The translations under genes and the position numbers were made by a program. Below the pieces are notes generated by a model, which was not told the origin of the DNA, did no database searches, and saw only the letters and a program-made list of their open reading frames with translations. Shown here piece after piece: positions 35,579 to 47,283 of a DNA stretch of 64,000 bases (positions are counted from its first letter, which is position 1; every line of letters begins with the position of its first letter). The DNA comes from Flaccisagitta enflata (taxonomy: Eukaryota > Chaetognatha > Sagittoidea > Aphragmophora): NCBI GenBank assembly GCA_965153355.1, contig OZ231126.1, positions 80,352,001-80,416,000 of the forward strand, read 5' to 3'.

Positions 35579-35632
<54 letters not shown>
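35290..35632. repeat. GATGGTGA-rich repeat, gap, and (CAT)n array
   Basis: Degenerate GGTGACGAGGAT/GGTGATGTGGCT units (35310-35545), the N gap, then a (CAT)n array to 35632. Confidence 0.85.
35546..35578. other. Assembly gap, 33 N
   Basis: Same length as the gap at 27500 and again beside a microsatellite. Confidence 0.95.
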
Positions 35633-35633
<1 letters not shown>

Positions 35634-35649
35634 GAGTGAGGGCCATGGA

Positions 35650-35745
35650 CATTAGGAGAGTTTGAGAGCTCTCCTAGAGTTTGAGAGCTCTCCTGGCACT
35701 CTCGGAGACTTTGAGAGCTCTCCAACCACCTGGAGAGCTCTCCGC
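35650..35745. repeat. GAGAGCTCTCC palindrome repeats
   Basis: TTTGAGAGCTCTCC recurs three times and CTGGAGAGCTCTCC once within 95 bp; each unit is self-complementary. Confidence 0.75.
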
Positions 35746-36001
35746 AGATGAGGCTTGAACAAGCGTTATCAAATCATGCGTTTACAGTTGTTTTTTTACC
35801 ATGGATTCATCTGCCAATTTTCCGTTGTTTAGCAAGTTGATAGTCTCAAAATATCACTACTCTCTAAATACTGACATTATCTTGGTTCAATTGTCTGTCC
35901 ATGTTTTTTTTTTTTTGCACGTATTCCTCCCATTCTTTTTGCTTCCTGTTCTGTCCGTTTGCCTCCAAATGTATTTGTTTGTCTTTCATGTGTATATGGG
36001 A

Positions 36002-36671
<670 letters not shown>

Positions 36672-36876
36672 TTAGTGTTTCAGAAACGGCCTTTTTGGCG
36701 TTTCAGAAACAGCTTTTTTGGCGTTTCAGAAACGCCATTTTTGGCGTTTCAGAAACGCCATTTTTGGCGTTTCAGAAACGCCATTTTTGGCGTTACAGAA
36801 ACGCCATTTTTGGTGATTCAGAAACGCCGTTTTTGGCATTTCAGAAACGCCATTTTTGGCGTTTCAGAAACACTAC
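36672..36876. repeat. 23-bp palindromic minisatellite GGCGTTTCAGAAACGCC
   Basis: Nine units with starts every 23 bp (36674, 36697, 36720, 36743, 36766, 36789, 36812, 36835, 36858). Each contains GGCGTTTC-A-GAAACGCC, a perfect hairpin, separated by ATTTTT. Changes in one arm are sometimes matched in the other, sometimes not. Frames reading FLAFQKRHFWRF are repeat translations. Confidence 0.85.
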
Positions 36877-36969
36877 AATGTGAAGGAATGGTAAATGCAA
36901 AAAAAGATTATTTTTGAAGCGCCCATTCTTATTGTAAAGAAAATGACTTGATATGACCAGAAAAGATAG

Positions 36970-37107
36970 AACAAAGCCGGATACACAGCCAATACCAGTC
37001 GCAGACGAGTGGGCAGAACATGCTTGTTTTTTCCCCTTGTGCAGGCAGACTAACTGACAGGCTGATGGATGGACAAAGCCTCTTATGAAGAAGCCAATCC
37101 GCAACTA
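36970..37107 (+). mobile_element. Family A element, head-to-tail pair, first
   Basis: ACAAAGCCGGATACACAGCC to the degenerate hairpin end AATCCGCAACTAA. Its last bases (CTAA) run straight into the first bases (AACAAGG) of the next copy. Confidence 0.6.
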
Positions 37108-37323
37108 ACAAGGCCAGATACAGGGCTACCCTGGTCGCGTGCGGGTGGTCAGGGGCCATATTTTTGGTTTAGGGGAGCCTCTGGGCAGGAGTGGCATGCC
37201 CAAAAACCCCATAAATGCTGAAAAAGTAAAGTGATGCACCAATGGATGAATGGATGGATGGATTGATGGACGGATGGAGGGACTGACAAAGCGGGGTGTA
37301 GAGTCGCCTAGCACGCGACTGAA
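37106..37323 (+). mobile_element. Family A element, head-to-tail pair, second
   Basis: AACAAGGCCAGATACAGGGC, GGTCGCGTGCGGGTGGTCAG, a second internal GGGCAGGAGTGG block, AAAGTAAAGTGATG, a GATG/GACG core and the end TAGAGTCGCCTAGCACGCGA, CTGAAAA. This is the subtype with a duplicated GGGCAGG block, also seen at 49249. Confidence 0.65.
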
Positions 37324-37374
37324 AACAACTAGCATACTCAAGAGGAGTAAGGCAACGGATCCTATTTTGCTTAA

Positions 37375-37735
37375 GAACAAGGCCAGAGACAGATGGCTAC
37401 CTAGTTGCGTTCTGGTGGGCAGGGGCAGCGATAAACAAGTCATCCAAGGATTGTGCATGGTCAGCGGTGCCCGATGCCAAGCTTGGAGTGATCAGCTGAA
37501 AAAGTAGAGTGAGAGCATGGCAGCGGCCCCAAAGGGCCGATGTCTTGTGGGACACAGCCTACAGGGGTGCATCTAAAACGCTTGATTTCAACTTGTGCTC
37601 ACGGACCAAGGTACCAACGGACAAACGGACCAACAGACCAACAGACCAACAGACCAACAGACCGACGGACCAATGGAACAATGAACCAACAGATGGATAA
37701 AGCCTCTCATAGAGTTGCATGTCCGCAACTAAAAA
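37375..37735 (+). mobile_element. Family A element interrupted by family C half
   Basis: Starts AACAAGGCCAGAGACAGATG and ends CATAGAGTTGCATGTCCGCA, ACTAAAAAG. Between them, 37440-37575 is a family C left half (TGGTCAGCGGTGCCCGATGC, then GGCAGCGGCCCCAAAGGGCC and GATGTCTTGTGGGACACAG), so C sequence sits inside an A element. Confidence 0.6.
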
Positions 37736-37859
37736 GACGCTCTGCTGCGTAAGTCCAGAGAAAAAAATGCTCCTGTAAATCTTTTTGAATAAAAAAAGTT
37801 GATTGTTTGTTTTCTAAGAAAAATGAAATGATTCTTTTTGTTAGCTTTCTCTTTACTCA

Positions 37860-37977
37860 TTTTTAATCGCGGACGAGCGGTCCGTCACGCTCGAGTCAAA
37901 AAGTGGGAAAACACGCATTTCCGCCCCTGCCCACCCGTCCGCGACTGGTATTGGCCGTGTATCCGGCCTTGTTTTTT
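37860..37977 (-). mobile_element. Family A element, core deleted
   Basis: Reverse orientation: a decayed hairpin, the AGTCAAAAAGTGGGAAAACA middle, CGCCCCTGCCCACCCGTCCG and GCCGTGTATCCGGCCTTGTT. The tetranucleotide core is absent. Confidence 0.65.
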
Positions 37978-38084
37978 CTATTCTTTGTCACCTAAGGTGA
38001 CTTACCTTGCAAGATTATAGCTTCTAGTCAAATGCTATACCCTGCTTTATTGGTTGGTCAGTTGGTCCATCGATCCCCTTTTGG

Positions 38085-38470
38085 GCAGAGGCACCTCCTT
38101 CACCTTCTTTTCCATATCCAACCCCCCCCCCCCTTAAATATCTGTTTCAAGGCCCAAATTCCAGTCGCTTCAAAGCCCAAATTCCAGTCGCTTCAAAGCC
38201 CAAATCCTAGCCTCAAGGCTGGTATTTGGGCTTCGTGACTGAGATTTTAGGGGGGGGGATGGAGAAGAAGGAGAAGAAGAATAAGGAGGAAAAAACTCCC
38301 AGTATGTGTAAAAGCATAGTTCATCGACCCCTTTGGGGCCGCTGCCCTGCCTTCCCTACAACTTAATTCACTTAGGCATGGCAATGGTACCACTGACCAT
38401 CTAACGCTCTTGTGGACAATTTACTTTTTGGGAAGCGGCCCCGAAGGGAAGTCGTGTAGAATACAGGGGA
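38085..38470 (-). mobile_element. Family C element 5
   Basis: A short array of CCCAAATTCCAGTCGCTTCA units (38145-38235), then AAGCATAGTTCATCGACCCC, TTTGGGGCCGCTGCCC and the inverted leader GGTACCACTGACCATCTAAC; a second end GGAAGCGGCCCCGAAGGGAA with ACAGGGGACAAAT follows at 38430. Confidence 0.6.
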
Positions 38471-39312
38471 CAAATGTCGCTGTTCGAAAGCAAGCTTGAG
38501 GGCCAAACTTTCTGCCAATCTATGTTAGCTCAAGCTTCAGTTACATCATTGTAAATGATTTAAACGGTTCAAATACATTCATAACTACCCTGTGCACAAT
38601 TTCAAATCTTTTTTTGTGACCCTCCCTACCCCTAGGGGGTCCACAAATTCAACCAAAAGGCTATTTTTGGCATGGCTCCATTCTGTCTCCAGTAGAAAAT
38701 AGCAAGCAAAACCAATCAAAAAATGTCTTGTCATATGAAATTATGAGTTTTCCCCGACCAGTATCAATCCCACAGCGTACACAAAAAAATTTAACTCATT
38801 ACAAAAACGATAAGTCACCAAAAAATAGTATATAAATCAAATTTACCTATTCTCGATTTTTTTGCTTTTTTTCTCTCACGGCTGAATATCATGACACTTT
38901 TTTTTTAAAACCTCCTTTGTCTTAAACATTAAGCATTTTTTCTTTTGCCATTTAATAAACAACTACTTAAAGGACATTCACCTCCATTTTCATGTTATTG
39001 GGTTGGTCCTAAGCAGAGCAATAGCTTTTTTCTTGAAGCGTATCAATTCGCGCACACCCCCAAACTTCTTCCTAAAGCTTACCTAACGCTTTAGATATCC
39101 CAATATGGTGAGAAAGTGACACAATTCACATAAAATCTGACCACACCATGTGAAAGAGCGTGAAATTTTGATTAAACCCTGATAGTTTGAAGAACTGCCA
39201 GACGTTTGGTCACAATGAAATTTTACATTTTGTCAGTCTTGAAGTGTGAACAGAATTGATACACTCATCGGACCTTCTTAGCGGAGGTCAAGATTTTGCT
39301 GACTTTAAAGGA
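38471..39312. other. Unassigned AT-rich region
   Basis: No gene, structured RNA or window-wide repeat recognised. Confidence 0.4.
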
Positions 39313-39467
39313 AAACAAGGCCGGACACACGGCAATCCAGTGGTGGACGGTTGGGCAGGAGCAGTAATGCAAAAATCGCTCGGAATTCGAAAATGTGACG
39401 GACGGACAGACCTACCGACCTACCGACCAACACGGCAAGGTGTAGAGTCGCGTGTCCGCGACAAAAA
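39313..39467 (+). mobile_element. Family A element, complete short copy
   Basis: Nearly the same as the copy at 437-609: AACAAGGCCGGACACACGGC, GGACGGTTGGGCAGGAGCAG, CGCTCGGAATTCGAAAATGT, a brief GACG/GACC core and the hairpin AGTCGCGTGTCCGCGAC followed by AAAAAA. The two form a recent subfamily. Confidence 0.75.
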
Positions 39468-40080
39468 ATGTAATTTGTCCAATTTACAGAAATATCTATA
39501 TCTCAAGAACCCTTTGAGCTACACCCATGATTTTTTGCAGGAAATAAGACTTTACGATGAGAGATAAGGAAAAAAAATTGGCATTCGGAAGATGAGTCCA
39601 ACCAGTCCAACCAGCCCAACCAACCTACCAGACAAAAAAATGAAAAAGCTGCATAACTTTTGAATGCCTTTTCCAATTTGGCTGAAATTTTGCATGGAAG
39701 TTCTCGAAGAGGATCTATATCATTAGTATTAAGAAAAACTTGGCAGAAAAATATCTAATTGCACTGCCCAAACAACCAAAATTGGTGCTTTTTTGAAAAT
39801 TCATGAAATTTCGATTTTTCTTCACTGAAACTTCCTCAGACTATTGCGATTAAACATAGGTAATTCAAATGAAAATATTGTCATATTGATTTTATCACTA
39901 CCATAAGCATTTCTTTTTTTATGATTTGTGTAAGAAATATTTCTAATTAATCTTAATTTGCATAGAAATTGAGCCCAGTTAACGAAACTCATCTTTGGAT
40001 TTGTAAATGATACTTCATCAGCAGGATGTATAGTTTTGTTGAATTCGAATCATTAAAATAATGGCTAATTCTAACCCTGC
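39468..40080. other. AT-rich region with repeat F-like phrases
   Basis: TATATCTCAAGAACCC, CATAACTTTTGAATGCC and similar phrases recall the diverged repeat F seen at 19.6, 41.6, 47.9 and 58.6 kb. No gene recognised. Confidence 0.35.
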
Positions 40081-40099
40081 CCACTTGCCGTTTCTTGAG

Positions 40100-40430
40100 A
40101 TTCGCCAGGGGGACTTTTATTTCTTCGTCCATCCGTTTGTTTGTCCGTCCGTCCGGCCGGCCGTCCAACCGTCCGTCCGGCCGGCCGTCCAACCGTCCGT
40201 CCGGCCAGCCGTCAGTCCGTTGGTCCATCCGCCGTCCGTCTGTCCATCCGTCCATTCTTTTGTTCGTTTGTTTGTTCGCCGCCCCCTTCATCAGGCCCCT
40301 CAGGTCTCATATCCAGCCCATCAGGTCTCATATCCAACCCCACAGGTCTCATATCCAACCCCTCAGGTGTCATATCGAGCCTCTCAGAACTCAAATCCAG
40401 CCTCTCAGGCCTCAAATCAGAAAACCCTAA
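40100..40430. repeat. GTCC/CCGG array and CAGGTCTCATATCCAACCCC minisatellite
   Basis: TCCGTCCGGCCGGCCGTCCA units (40145-40215) and a 21-bp minisatellite (40290-40430) preceded by GGGGGACTTTTATTTCTTCG. This is the content of a family C element whose inverted ends have been lost. Confidence 0.6.
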
Positions 40431-40707
40431 ATTTTATAATGCGATGCAACATGTCGCAGGGAATAAACAGTCAGTGGACAAAACGATATATGTAGATATG
40501 TCAACACCATGAGATATTTCACAGAGTAAAAATATTTCATTTTGAAGAAATATTTCAGTACACTGAAATATTTTAGTGGGGTGAAATCAGAAAATTTCAG
40601 TAGGCTGAAATATTTCAACAGGATAAAATATCTTAGCAGAGTGAAATATTTTAATGAAATGAAATCATGATATCATATCACTCAAAACTTCAACTTATGA
40701 CATAGTA

Positions 40708-41216
40708 CAGTAGAGGTCATCTAGATTTGGAATTATGGGGGCCCTCATATCCTAACTACCATTTGTGCCAATAAAATGAAACTGTATGTGTGTAATGCTT
40801 ATGTCCTATTAAGTTGACGATAGGGTATGGCAGCTCTGTGGACAGAAAATTTTTTTTTGAATCTATTAGATCAAAATCCCTCTATTGAAACAACTGCCAA
40901 AATTGGTCTTGTGGTTAACTCACTTAACTTCAAATCTATCTTAGTCAGTTTATATTTCTAAAGGTTCCAGATTTGAATCCCAGGCTGGTTTTGCAATTAA
41001 AGCAAATTGATGAAGCTGAAATTCTGCCATAAAAGTGATCTATCTTAATACTTTAACTAAAAATTATTTTTGTAAAGTAAGCCAGAGGGGGATGCCATAC
41101 CCCATTGTCAACCCTTTAGGGTCTATAAATTACACCAGCAAAATATCAGTCCCCTCATTGTACTAATGCTCAGGTTATGAGCTCCCCGTATTTCCAAGTC
41201 TAGACAACATCTACTG
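40708..41216. mobile_element. M1-related MITE nested in M4
   Basis: A 509-bp element with ends CAGTAGAGGTCATCTAGATT and, inverted, CAGTAGATGTTGTCTAGACT, flanked by TA on both sides (40706-40707, 41217-41218). The inverted ends match M1 but the interior differs. Confidence 0.75.
40903..40987 (+). other. tRNA-like (SINE-like) sequence inside MITE
   Basis: TTGTGGTTAACTCACTTAAC resembles a pol III A box context and GGTTCCAGATTTGAATCCCA resembles a B box (GGTTCGAATCC) with T-arm pairing CCAG/CTGG-like. Spacing is slightly long for a tRNA and the acceptor stem is not convincing. A tRNA-derived SINE head or pseudogene is more likely than a tRNA gene. Confidence 0.35.
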
Positions 41217-41579
41217 TATAGATAATGAAATAAACTGCATGTTCTTAGTCTGTTTAAAATTCTATATCTGATATTATGATTTCATCTCATTGAAATATTT
41301 CACTCTGCTGAGATATTTCATCCTGTTTAAACATTTCAGCTTGCTGAAATTTTCTGATTTCACCCCACTGAAATATTTCAGTGTACTGAAATATTTCTTC
41401 AAAATGAAATATCTTTACTCTGTGAAATATCTCATGGTGTTGACATATCTACATATATCGTTTTGTCCACTGACTGTAAAATAAAAGGCAGGGGAGGAGA
41501 AAAATCAAAAGCCGCTCAATTATAAATACCCCTGCAAAAGACTCAAACCACCTTCAATATGATCCAGATCAGCAGAGTT

Positions 41580-41860
41580 ACAGAAAAATCCCATAACCAC
41601 ATCTTTGATTCTAGACCAATCCCAGATCTGTATCTTCAACCGTTTAGGAACTAGAGCTGTCTAAAGTGAGACACCATTTTGCTGAATCGCATCTTTTTCA
41701 AAGAGACTGCGAAAACAAATTTTGCAACATTTTTACTCAAACTTTTGCCATTTACAAAAAAAAAAAAAAAGATAGAGATACAAGATTGGCGCCAAATGAA
41801 AGCAGGTTTCAAGGGCTTCAAAATGACCTAAGATTTTAACTAGCTTTTTCGATTTTCAAT
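41580..41860. repeat. Dispersed repeat F, copy 2
   Basis: Shares with 19620-19865 the order GACCAATCCCAG, TTCAACCGTTTAGG-like phrase, CATTTTTACTCAAACTTTTG, AAGATTGGCGCCAAATGAAA and AATGACCTAAGATTTTAAC. Divergence is high, so an old family. Confidence 0.5.
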
Positions 41861-41907
41861 GGCAAAACCAACTATTCAAAAGTGCGTCTTTTTTTTTTAA
41901 TTCGTAA

Positions 41908-41971
41908 AGTAGAGTCGTGTAGCACGCGAATAAAAAACAAAAAAATATATACGTATAAAAGCGATTTATCT

Positions 41972-42015
<44 letters not shown>

Positions 42016-42060
42016 CAGACAGACATACGGACAATTGGACATATAGACAGACAGACAGAC

Positions 42061-42107
<47 letters not shown>
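41908..42107. repeat. Solo family A 3' end, (GA)n and (GACA)n
   Basis: An isolated GTAGAGTCGTGTAGCACGCG hairpin end with AATAAAAAAC at 41908-41940 is followed by (GA)n at 41972-42013 and (GACA)n at 42013-42107. Confidence 0.75.
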
Positions 42108-42296
42108 AAATAAAGGATGAAATAAAAGGAAACGCAAAGTAAAAAAAACACGAAATGAAAAAAACCACAAACTCAACAACGAACTATCATTAACGACTTC
42201 TTCCAGCCAGCCATAGCCGCTATTACTGGTATACTTTTACTAGTTTTAGTAAGATAATAGAGGGCACGAATTAGTGGTAATGTTTAACGTACTCGC

Positions 42297-42480
42297 TTTG
42301 AAGGGAAGAAGAAGAGGAATGAAAAGAAAAAGAAGAGGAAGAAGAAGAAGAAAAAGAAGAAGAAGAAGAAGAAGAAGAAGAAGAAGAAGAAGAAGAAGAA
42401 GAAGAAGAAGAAGAAGAAGAAGAAGAAGAAGAAGAAGAAGAAGAAGAAGAAGAAGAAGAAGAAGAAAAAGGTGAAGAGAA
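42297..42480. repeat. (GAA)n trinucleotide array
   Basis: About 180 bp of AAG triplets; poly-R and poly-F frames follow from it. A GAT-rich acidic stretch continues to 42640 without a supported gene. Confidence 0.9.
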
Positions 42481-42811
42481 AGGAGATAAAGAAGGAGAAG
42501 ATAGAGATCATGGTTCTAAAGACGATGGTGATGATGATGACTTCGATGATTCGCGTATGTTTTATGAAAATTCCAATGAAGATAATAATGGTGGATTAGG
42601 ATTAGAAGAATGCAGAAACCGTCGACTTAGAGACTACAAATGACGATGATGATATTAAATTTAAATCGCAATATAAGTTTGTTAAGTAAGTGGTAGAGTA
42701 GTGATATTGTCCATCTTTCATAAAATCAAGCTAGAATAAGATAAGATTTATAGGAGAAAGAAACCTTCACGCCACTACATTAGTAAACGCTTTGGCCTTG
42801 ACTTAGGACGA

Positions 42812-42970
42812 AACAAGGCCAGATACACGGCTGCCTAAGTCACGTGCGGGTGGGCAGGTGCAGTGAAAAAAACAATGTTAACCAAATAATGGGGCAGAAG
42901 CAGTCACCAACCGAAGAACCGACCAATGGACCGGCAGACTGACATAGCGGTTTTTTTTGCACGCAACTAA
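42812..42970 (+). mobile_element. Family A element
   Basis: AACAAGGCCAGATACACGGC, AGTCACGTGCGGGTGGGCAG, a short ACCGACCAATGG core and an eroded 3' end TTGCACGCAACTAA. Confidence 0.65.
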
Positions 42971-42990
42971 TTAATATAGATAGCCTGTTG

Positions 42991-43287
<297 letters not shown>

Positions 43288-44272
43288 AATTGAGGGGTAA
43301 GAGAATGAAAAATAGCAGCCCAGAGGCAGTAAGTGGTCAGCGGTACCCATACCCTTCTTGAGTAGTATGTGATTTAAGTTGATGGGAAGCAGGGCAGCGG
43401 CCCCAAAGGGGATGAGGTCCTGTAGAACACAGGGGTAATCTATCCGTCCATCCATCTGTCCATCCATCCGTCCTTCTGTCTGCCTTCCTTTGGTCCAAAA
43501 GGCCCTGACATTCAAACTCTCATTGACTAACATGGAGAAATGACAAAAGGCAGTAGATGGGAATTGGTACCCATGCCCTTCTTAAGTAATTCTTTAGTTA
43601 AGTTGAGGGGGAAGCAGGCTAGCATCTGGGTCTCTGAAGCCAGATTATCGGTCTCTGATGCCAGAATTTGGGTCTCTGAGGCCAGGATTTAGGTTTTTAA
43701 GGCCCGAACTGGGTATCAGAGGTCAAGATCTGGGTGTCTAAGGCTAGGACAGCCGGAGACCCTAGAAAAGCTGATTTTTCCTTAATTTTCCTTAATTTCT
43801 CATGCGTAAATGCGCTCATCAAGTGGGCTAATTTTTTTTTCATGGTGGATCTATGGTCTGTAGCTAAATTGTGTGAAAAAACTGTGGTTTAAAATTCGAT
43901 TTTTATATTTTTTCTCAAAAAATGAAAAAAATCGCGTTCAAATGGCACCTTTTAAATTTTCTCATTTTTGGCTTACAGATAGATTTTGAGACGAGGAATT
44001 CATCTAGAATGTCAAATCCCTTAGCACTCATCAATAAATAGGCCAAAACGAGCTTTTTAATATTTAAAAGCTCAGAAATCAGCTTTTTGAGCCCAAAGCT
44101 TATCTCTTGAGCTTATCTCTTGAGCTTATCTCTTGAGCTCAAAAAGCTCAATTCTGAGCTTTTAAAAAGCTCAGAATTGAGCTTTTTGAGACTCCAGTCT
44201 TCCTTATCTCCTATGGTTAAATAATTTACTTGGGGAGCTCAAACTAGCGCGTCCATGATCGTTTATGACGAT

Positions 44273-44480
44273 TTTTAGTCGCGTGCTACGCGACTCTACA
44301 CCCCGCTTTGTCGGCCCGTCCATCCGTCAGACATGCAACTCTATAAGAGGCTTTGTCTGTTGGTCCATCCATCCATTGTACTATTGTAGTCAAAAAGTGG
44401 GAAAGTGAACTTTTTGAGTATTTTTGGCGCATGTTTGTGTACATGTGTGGCGTTGGGGTGTAGTTTTCGTACTGGTAGCA
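44273..44480 (-). mobile_element. Family A element inside the palindrome
   Basis: Reverse: AGTCGCGTGCTACGCGACTC, TACACCCCGCTTTGTCGG, then a second 3' end ATGCAACTCTATAAGAGGCT, a short core and AGTCAAAAAGTGGGAAAGTG with GTTGGGGTGTAG. Two A ends in the same orientation suggest a nested or head-to-tail pair. Confidence 0.6.
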
Positions 44481-44488
44481 ACCATTAC

Positions 44489-44954
44489 TGTGATTTATTC
44501 CCCATGATACTCGGTTGCTATGGAAACACATTTTCATGTATTCTTGCTGAAATATCAATATTTTGAGAGATTTTTTTAGGGAACATTGCTTAAAATCAAA
44601 TTTGCTTCAACTTTCCCACAGTATGTTCAGTAAGAATGTCGCTCGTTTAGCGGTTGCTATGGGTTGTCACACATGGATACGCTCCCTAGCAACAGCCAAA
44701 CGAGCGATATTCTTACGGAACATATTGTGGGAAAGTTGTAGCAAATTTAATTCTAAGCAATGTTCCCTAAAAAAATCTTTCAAAATATTGATACTTTAGC
44801 GGGAATACATGAAAATGTGTTACCATGGCAACCAAGTATCATGGGGAATAAATCATTCTTTTATCAGTTTATAATCCAAATATCAACCCTCTACCTTCAT
44901 TTGTTCTCCCATAATGCTTACCCCCGTTATCTCAAGTCTAGACGAGATCTACTA
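44489..44954. mobile_element. MITE M1, left end lost
   Basis: Matches 5085-5515: TTCCCCATGATACTCGGTTG, the central TTAGCGGTTGCTATGGGTTG stretch, and the right arm to CTCAAGTCTAGACGAGATCT, ACTA. The outer left arm is missing where the family A fragment abuts, and the right terminal CTG has mutated to CTA. Confidence 0.7.
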
Positions 44955-46059
44955 TAGCTAATTTCAGTATACCTACCTAAGATGGGACAGTTGAAGGTTT
45001 AAATCAGAGTATTTTAGGGCTTATATTTCATTTGGGAGGTTTTTCTGTCCAGTTTTTCATTCGGGGGAGATAAGGAAGACTCGAGTCTCAAAAAGCTCAA
45101 TTCTGAGCTTTTTAAAAGCTCAGAATTGAACTTTTTGAGCTCTAGCAACTTGGAGATAGGCTTTGGGCTCAAAAATCTGATTTCTGAGCTTTTAAATATT
45201 AAAAAGCTCGTTTTGGCCTATTTATTGATGAGTGCTGAGGGATTTGACATTCTACATGAATTCCTCGTCTCAAAATCTATCTGTAAGCCAAAAATGAGAA
45301 AATTTAAAAGGTGCCATTTGATCACAATTTTTTTCATTTTTAGAGAAAAAATATAAAAATCAAATTTTAAACCGCAATTTTTTCACACAATGTAGCTACA
45401 GACCATAGATTCACCATGATAAAAAAATTAGCCCACTCGATGAGCGCATTTACCCATGAGAAATTAAGGAAAAATCGAAAAGTAAGAAAAAGCTGAAAAA
45501 TCAGCTTTTCTAGGGTCTCCGGCTGTAGGATGAGGTTCTCGGAAGCCAGGATATAGGTCTAAGGGGCCAAAAGTATGGAACTCAGGTGTTCTATCCCAAT
45601 TTTAGCCCATTTGTTTGAATTTGGGCTTTTTTGCTCGGACTTGGCCTATTTTGCTTGGATTTGGGCCATACAATTTGGGTGGGGGCCCCAAAGGAGAAGA
45701 AGCCCTGTAGATGGGGCAGGGGGATGGACGTACATATGGACAGACGGACGTACAGTTAGACAAATGGACAGATTTCCCCTGTGTTCTTCAGGACTTTGCC
45801 TAAAAAATAACAGGTGGCCCAAGGGCAATATGTGGTCAGTGATACCCATTGCCCTGCTTAGTACGATTATGAATAAGGCCTTGCGGGTTTGGCCATGAGA
45901 AGGCCAAGGCTTGGTTTTGAGGCCAAACACAAAATTTGGTTTTGCCTTCAGACCCGACTTTGCTTTTTGAGGATATTTTTTTTATATATTGTTCATTCAA
46001 TCTTTTGCTCATAAAATCATTTTCTTGTTTATTTTACTTTTTTGATAATATAGTATGTG

Positions 46060-46599
<540 letters not shown>

Positions 46600-46799
46600 G
46601 AATCTGTCTGTTCGTCTCTCTGTCCATCCCTCCATCCCGCTGTCCATCTCTCCGTCTGTCCTTCCGTCCATCCTTCCTTCCGTCCGTCCGTCTGTCCGTC
46701 CGTCCGTCCGTCCGTCCGTCCGTCCGTCCGTCCGTCCATCCATCCGTCCGTCCGTCCGTCCGTCCGTCCGTCCGTCCGTCCGTCCGTCCGTCCGTCCGC
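46600..46799. repeat. (GTCC)n tetranucleotide array
   Basis: CCGT repeats, most regular at 46676-46799, of the type forming the core of family A, but the A ends are not recognisable here. Followed by a 52-bp direct repeat (CACAGTTGCTCTAAATCACC at 46798 and 46880). Confidence 0.85.
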
Positions 46800-47100
46800 A
46801 CAGTTGCTCTAAATCACCACCTATCAAGTATAATTACCTATCTCAACTCCAGCACCCCCAAACCACCCCTTTCCACCCACACAGTTGCTCTAAATCACCA
46901 CCTATCAAGTATAATTACTCATCATACACTGAGTTGCCGCCATCCCTCCCACCTCCAAAATTCATTTTTGAATATATTAATTACCGTGACATAAACACTA
47001 AAGAACACTTTTTCTACCTTTATTCTAGACTTGGACATCTAAAACAACTTTTTACTGGCACTTTCCTGAACATGTCTCTTTTAAAGACATAAAGGGCTAT

Positions 47101-47226
47101 ACCGCAGGGGGGGGTACGCAGGGTATCCAAAATGGCGGAAGAATTGATTTTTTTCTTGACTCCCATAGATTCATATCCAACTAAGCAGAATCCATTGTCA
47201 AATCAATTCTTCCGGCTAGGGAAGTA
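47101..47226. repeat. Dispersed repeat G, copy 2
   Basis: CCGCAGGGGGGGGTACGCAG, then a palindrome with arms GCGGAAGAATTGATTT and AAATCAATTCTTCCGGC around ATATCCAACTAAGCAGAATC, as in copy 1 at 2202-2335. Confidence 0.6.
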
Positions 47227-47283
47227 GGAAAAAAGAAAGGTTGAACATATCAACAAGGAACAAAAAAATATTTATCAGCTATA

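Larger units (their letters stand above)
40468..41476. mobile_element. Palindromic MITE M4, split by a nested MITE
   Basis: Ends CAGTCAGTGGACAAAACGAT and its inverse; TA follows the right end (41477-41478) and AA precedes the left. Arms rich in GAAATATTTCAGT pair over about 230 bp. The interior holds the nested element 40708-41216, so M4 was about 500 bp before that insertion. The near-identical peptides readable on both strands at the two arms reflect the palindrome, not a gene. Confidence 0.75.
43750..45525. mobile_element. 1.78-kb palindromic element with 5-bp duplication
   Basis: Ends CAGCCGGAGACCCTAGAAAA and its exact inverse. TAGGA stands directly outside both ends (43745-43749, 45526-45530), a 5-bp target duplication. 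Arms of roughly 400 bp pair, including CAAATGGCACCTTTTAAATT, GGCTTACAGATAGATTTTGA and AAGCTCAGAATTGAGC motifs. The centre holds a family A fragment and a truncated M1 copy. No transposase is encoded; the superfamily is not assigned, since 5-bp duplications are uncommon. Confidence 0.75.
43325..45880. mobile_element. Family C element 6, with nested insertions
   Basis: Left leader AAGTGGTCAGCGGTACCCAT and GGGCAGCGGCCCCAAAGGGG with CCTGTAGAACACAGGGG at 43325-43436; a second leader at 43555; a GTCTCTGAGGCCAGAATTTG minisatellite (43625-43748) that resumes after the insertion (45531-45660); and the right end TTTCCCCTGTGTTCTTCAGG with an inverted leader to 45880. The 1.78-kb palindrome splits the minisatellite. 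Confidence 0.65.

Noticed and set aside
35299-35665. Acidic GDVAGDTDD-type protein spanning the N gap
   Set aside because: Derived from GGTGAC/GATGGT low-complexity DNA, crossing undetermined bases.
40903-40987. A functional tRNA gene
   Set aside because: B-box-like sequence is imperfect, the acceptor stem is not paired, and it sits inside a MITE.
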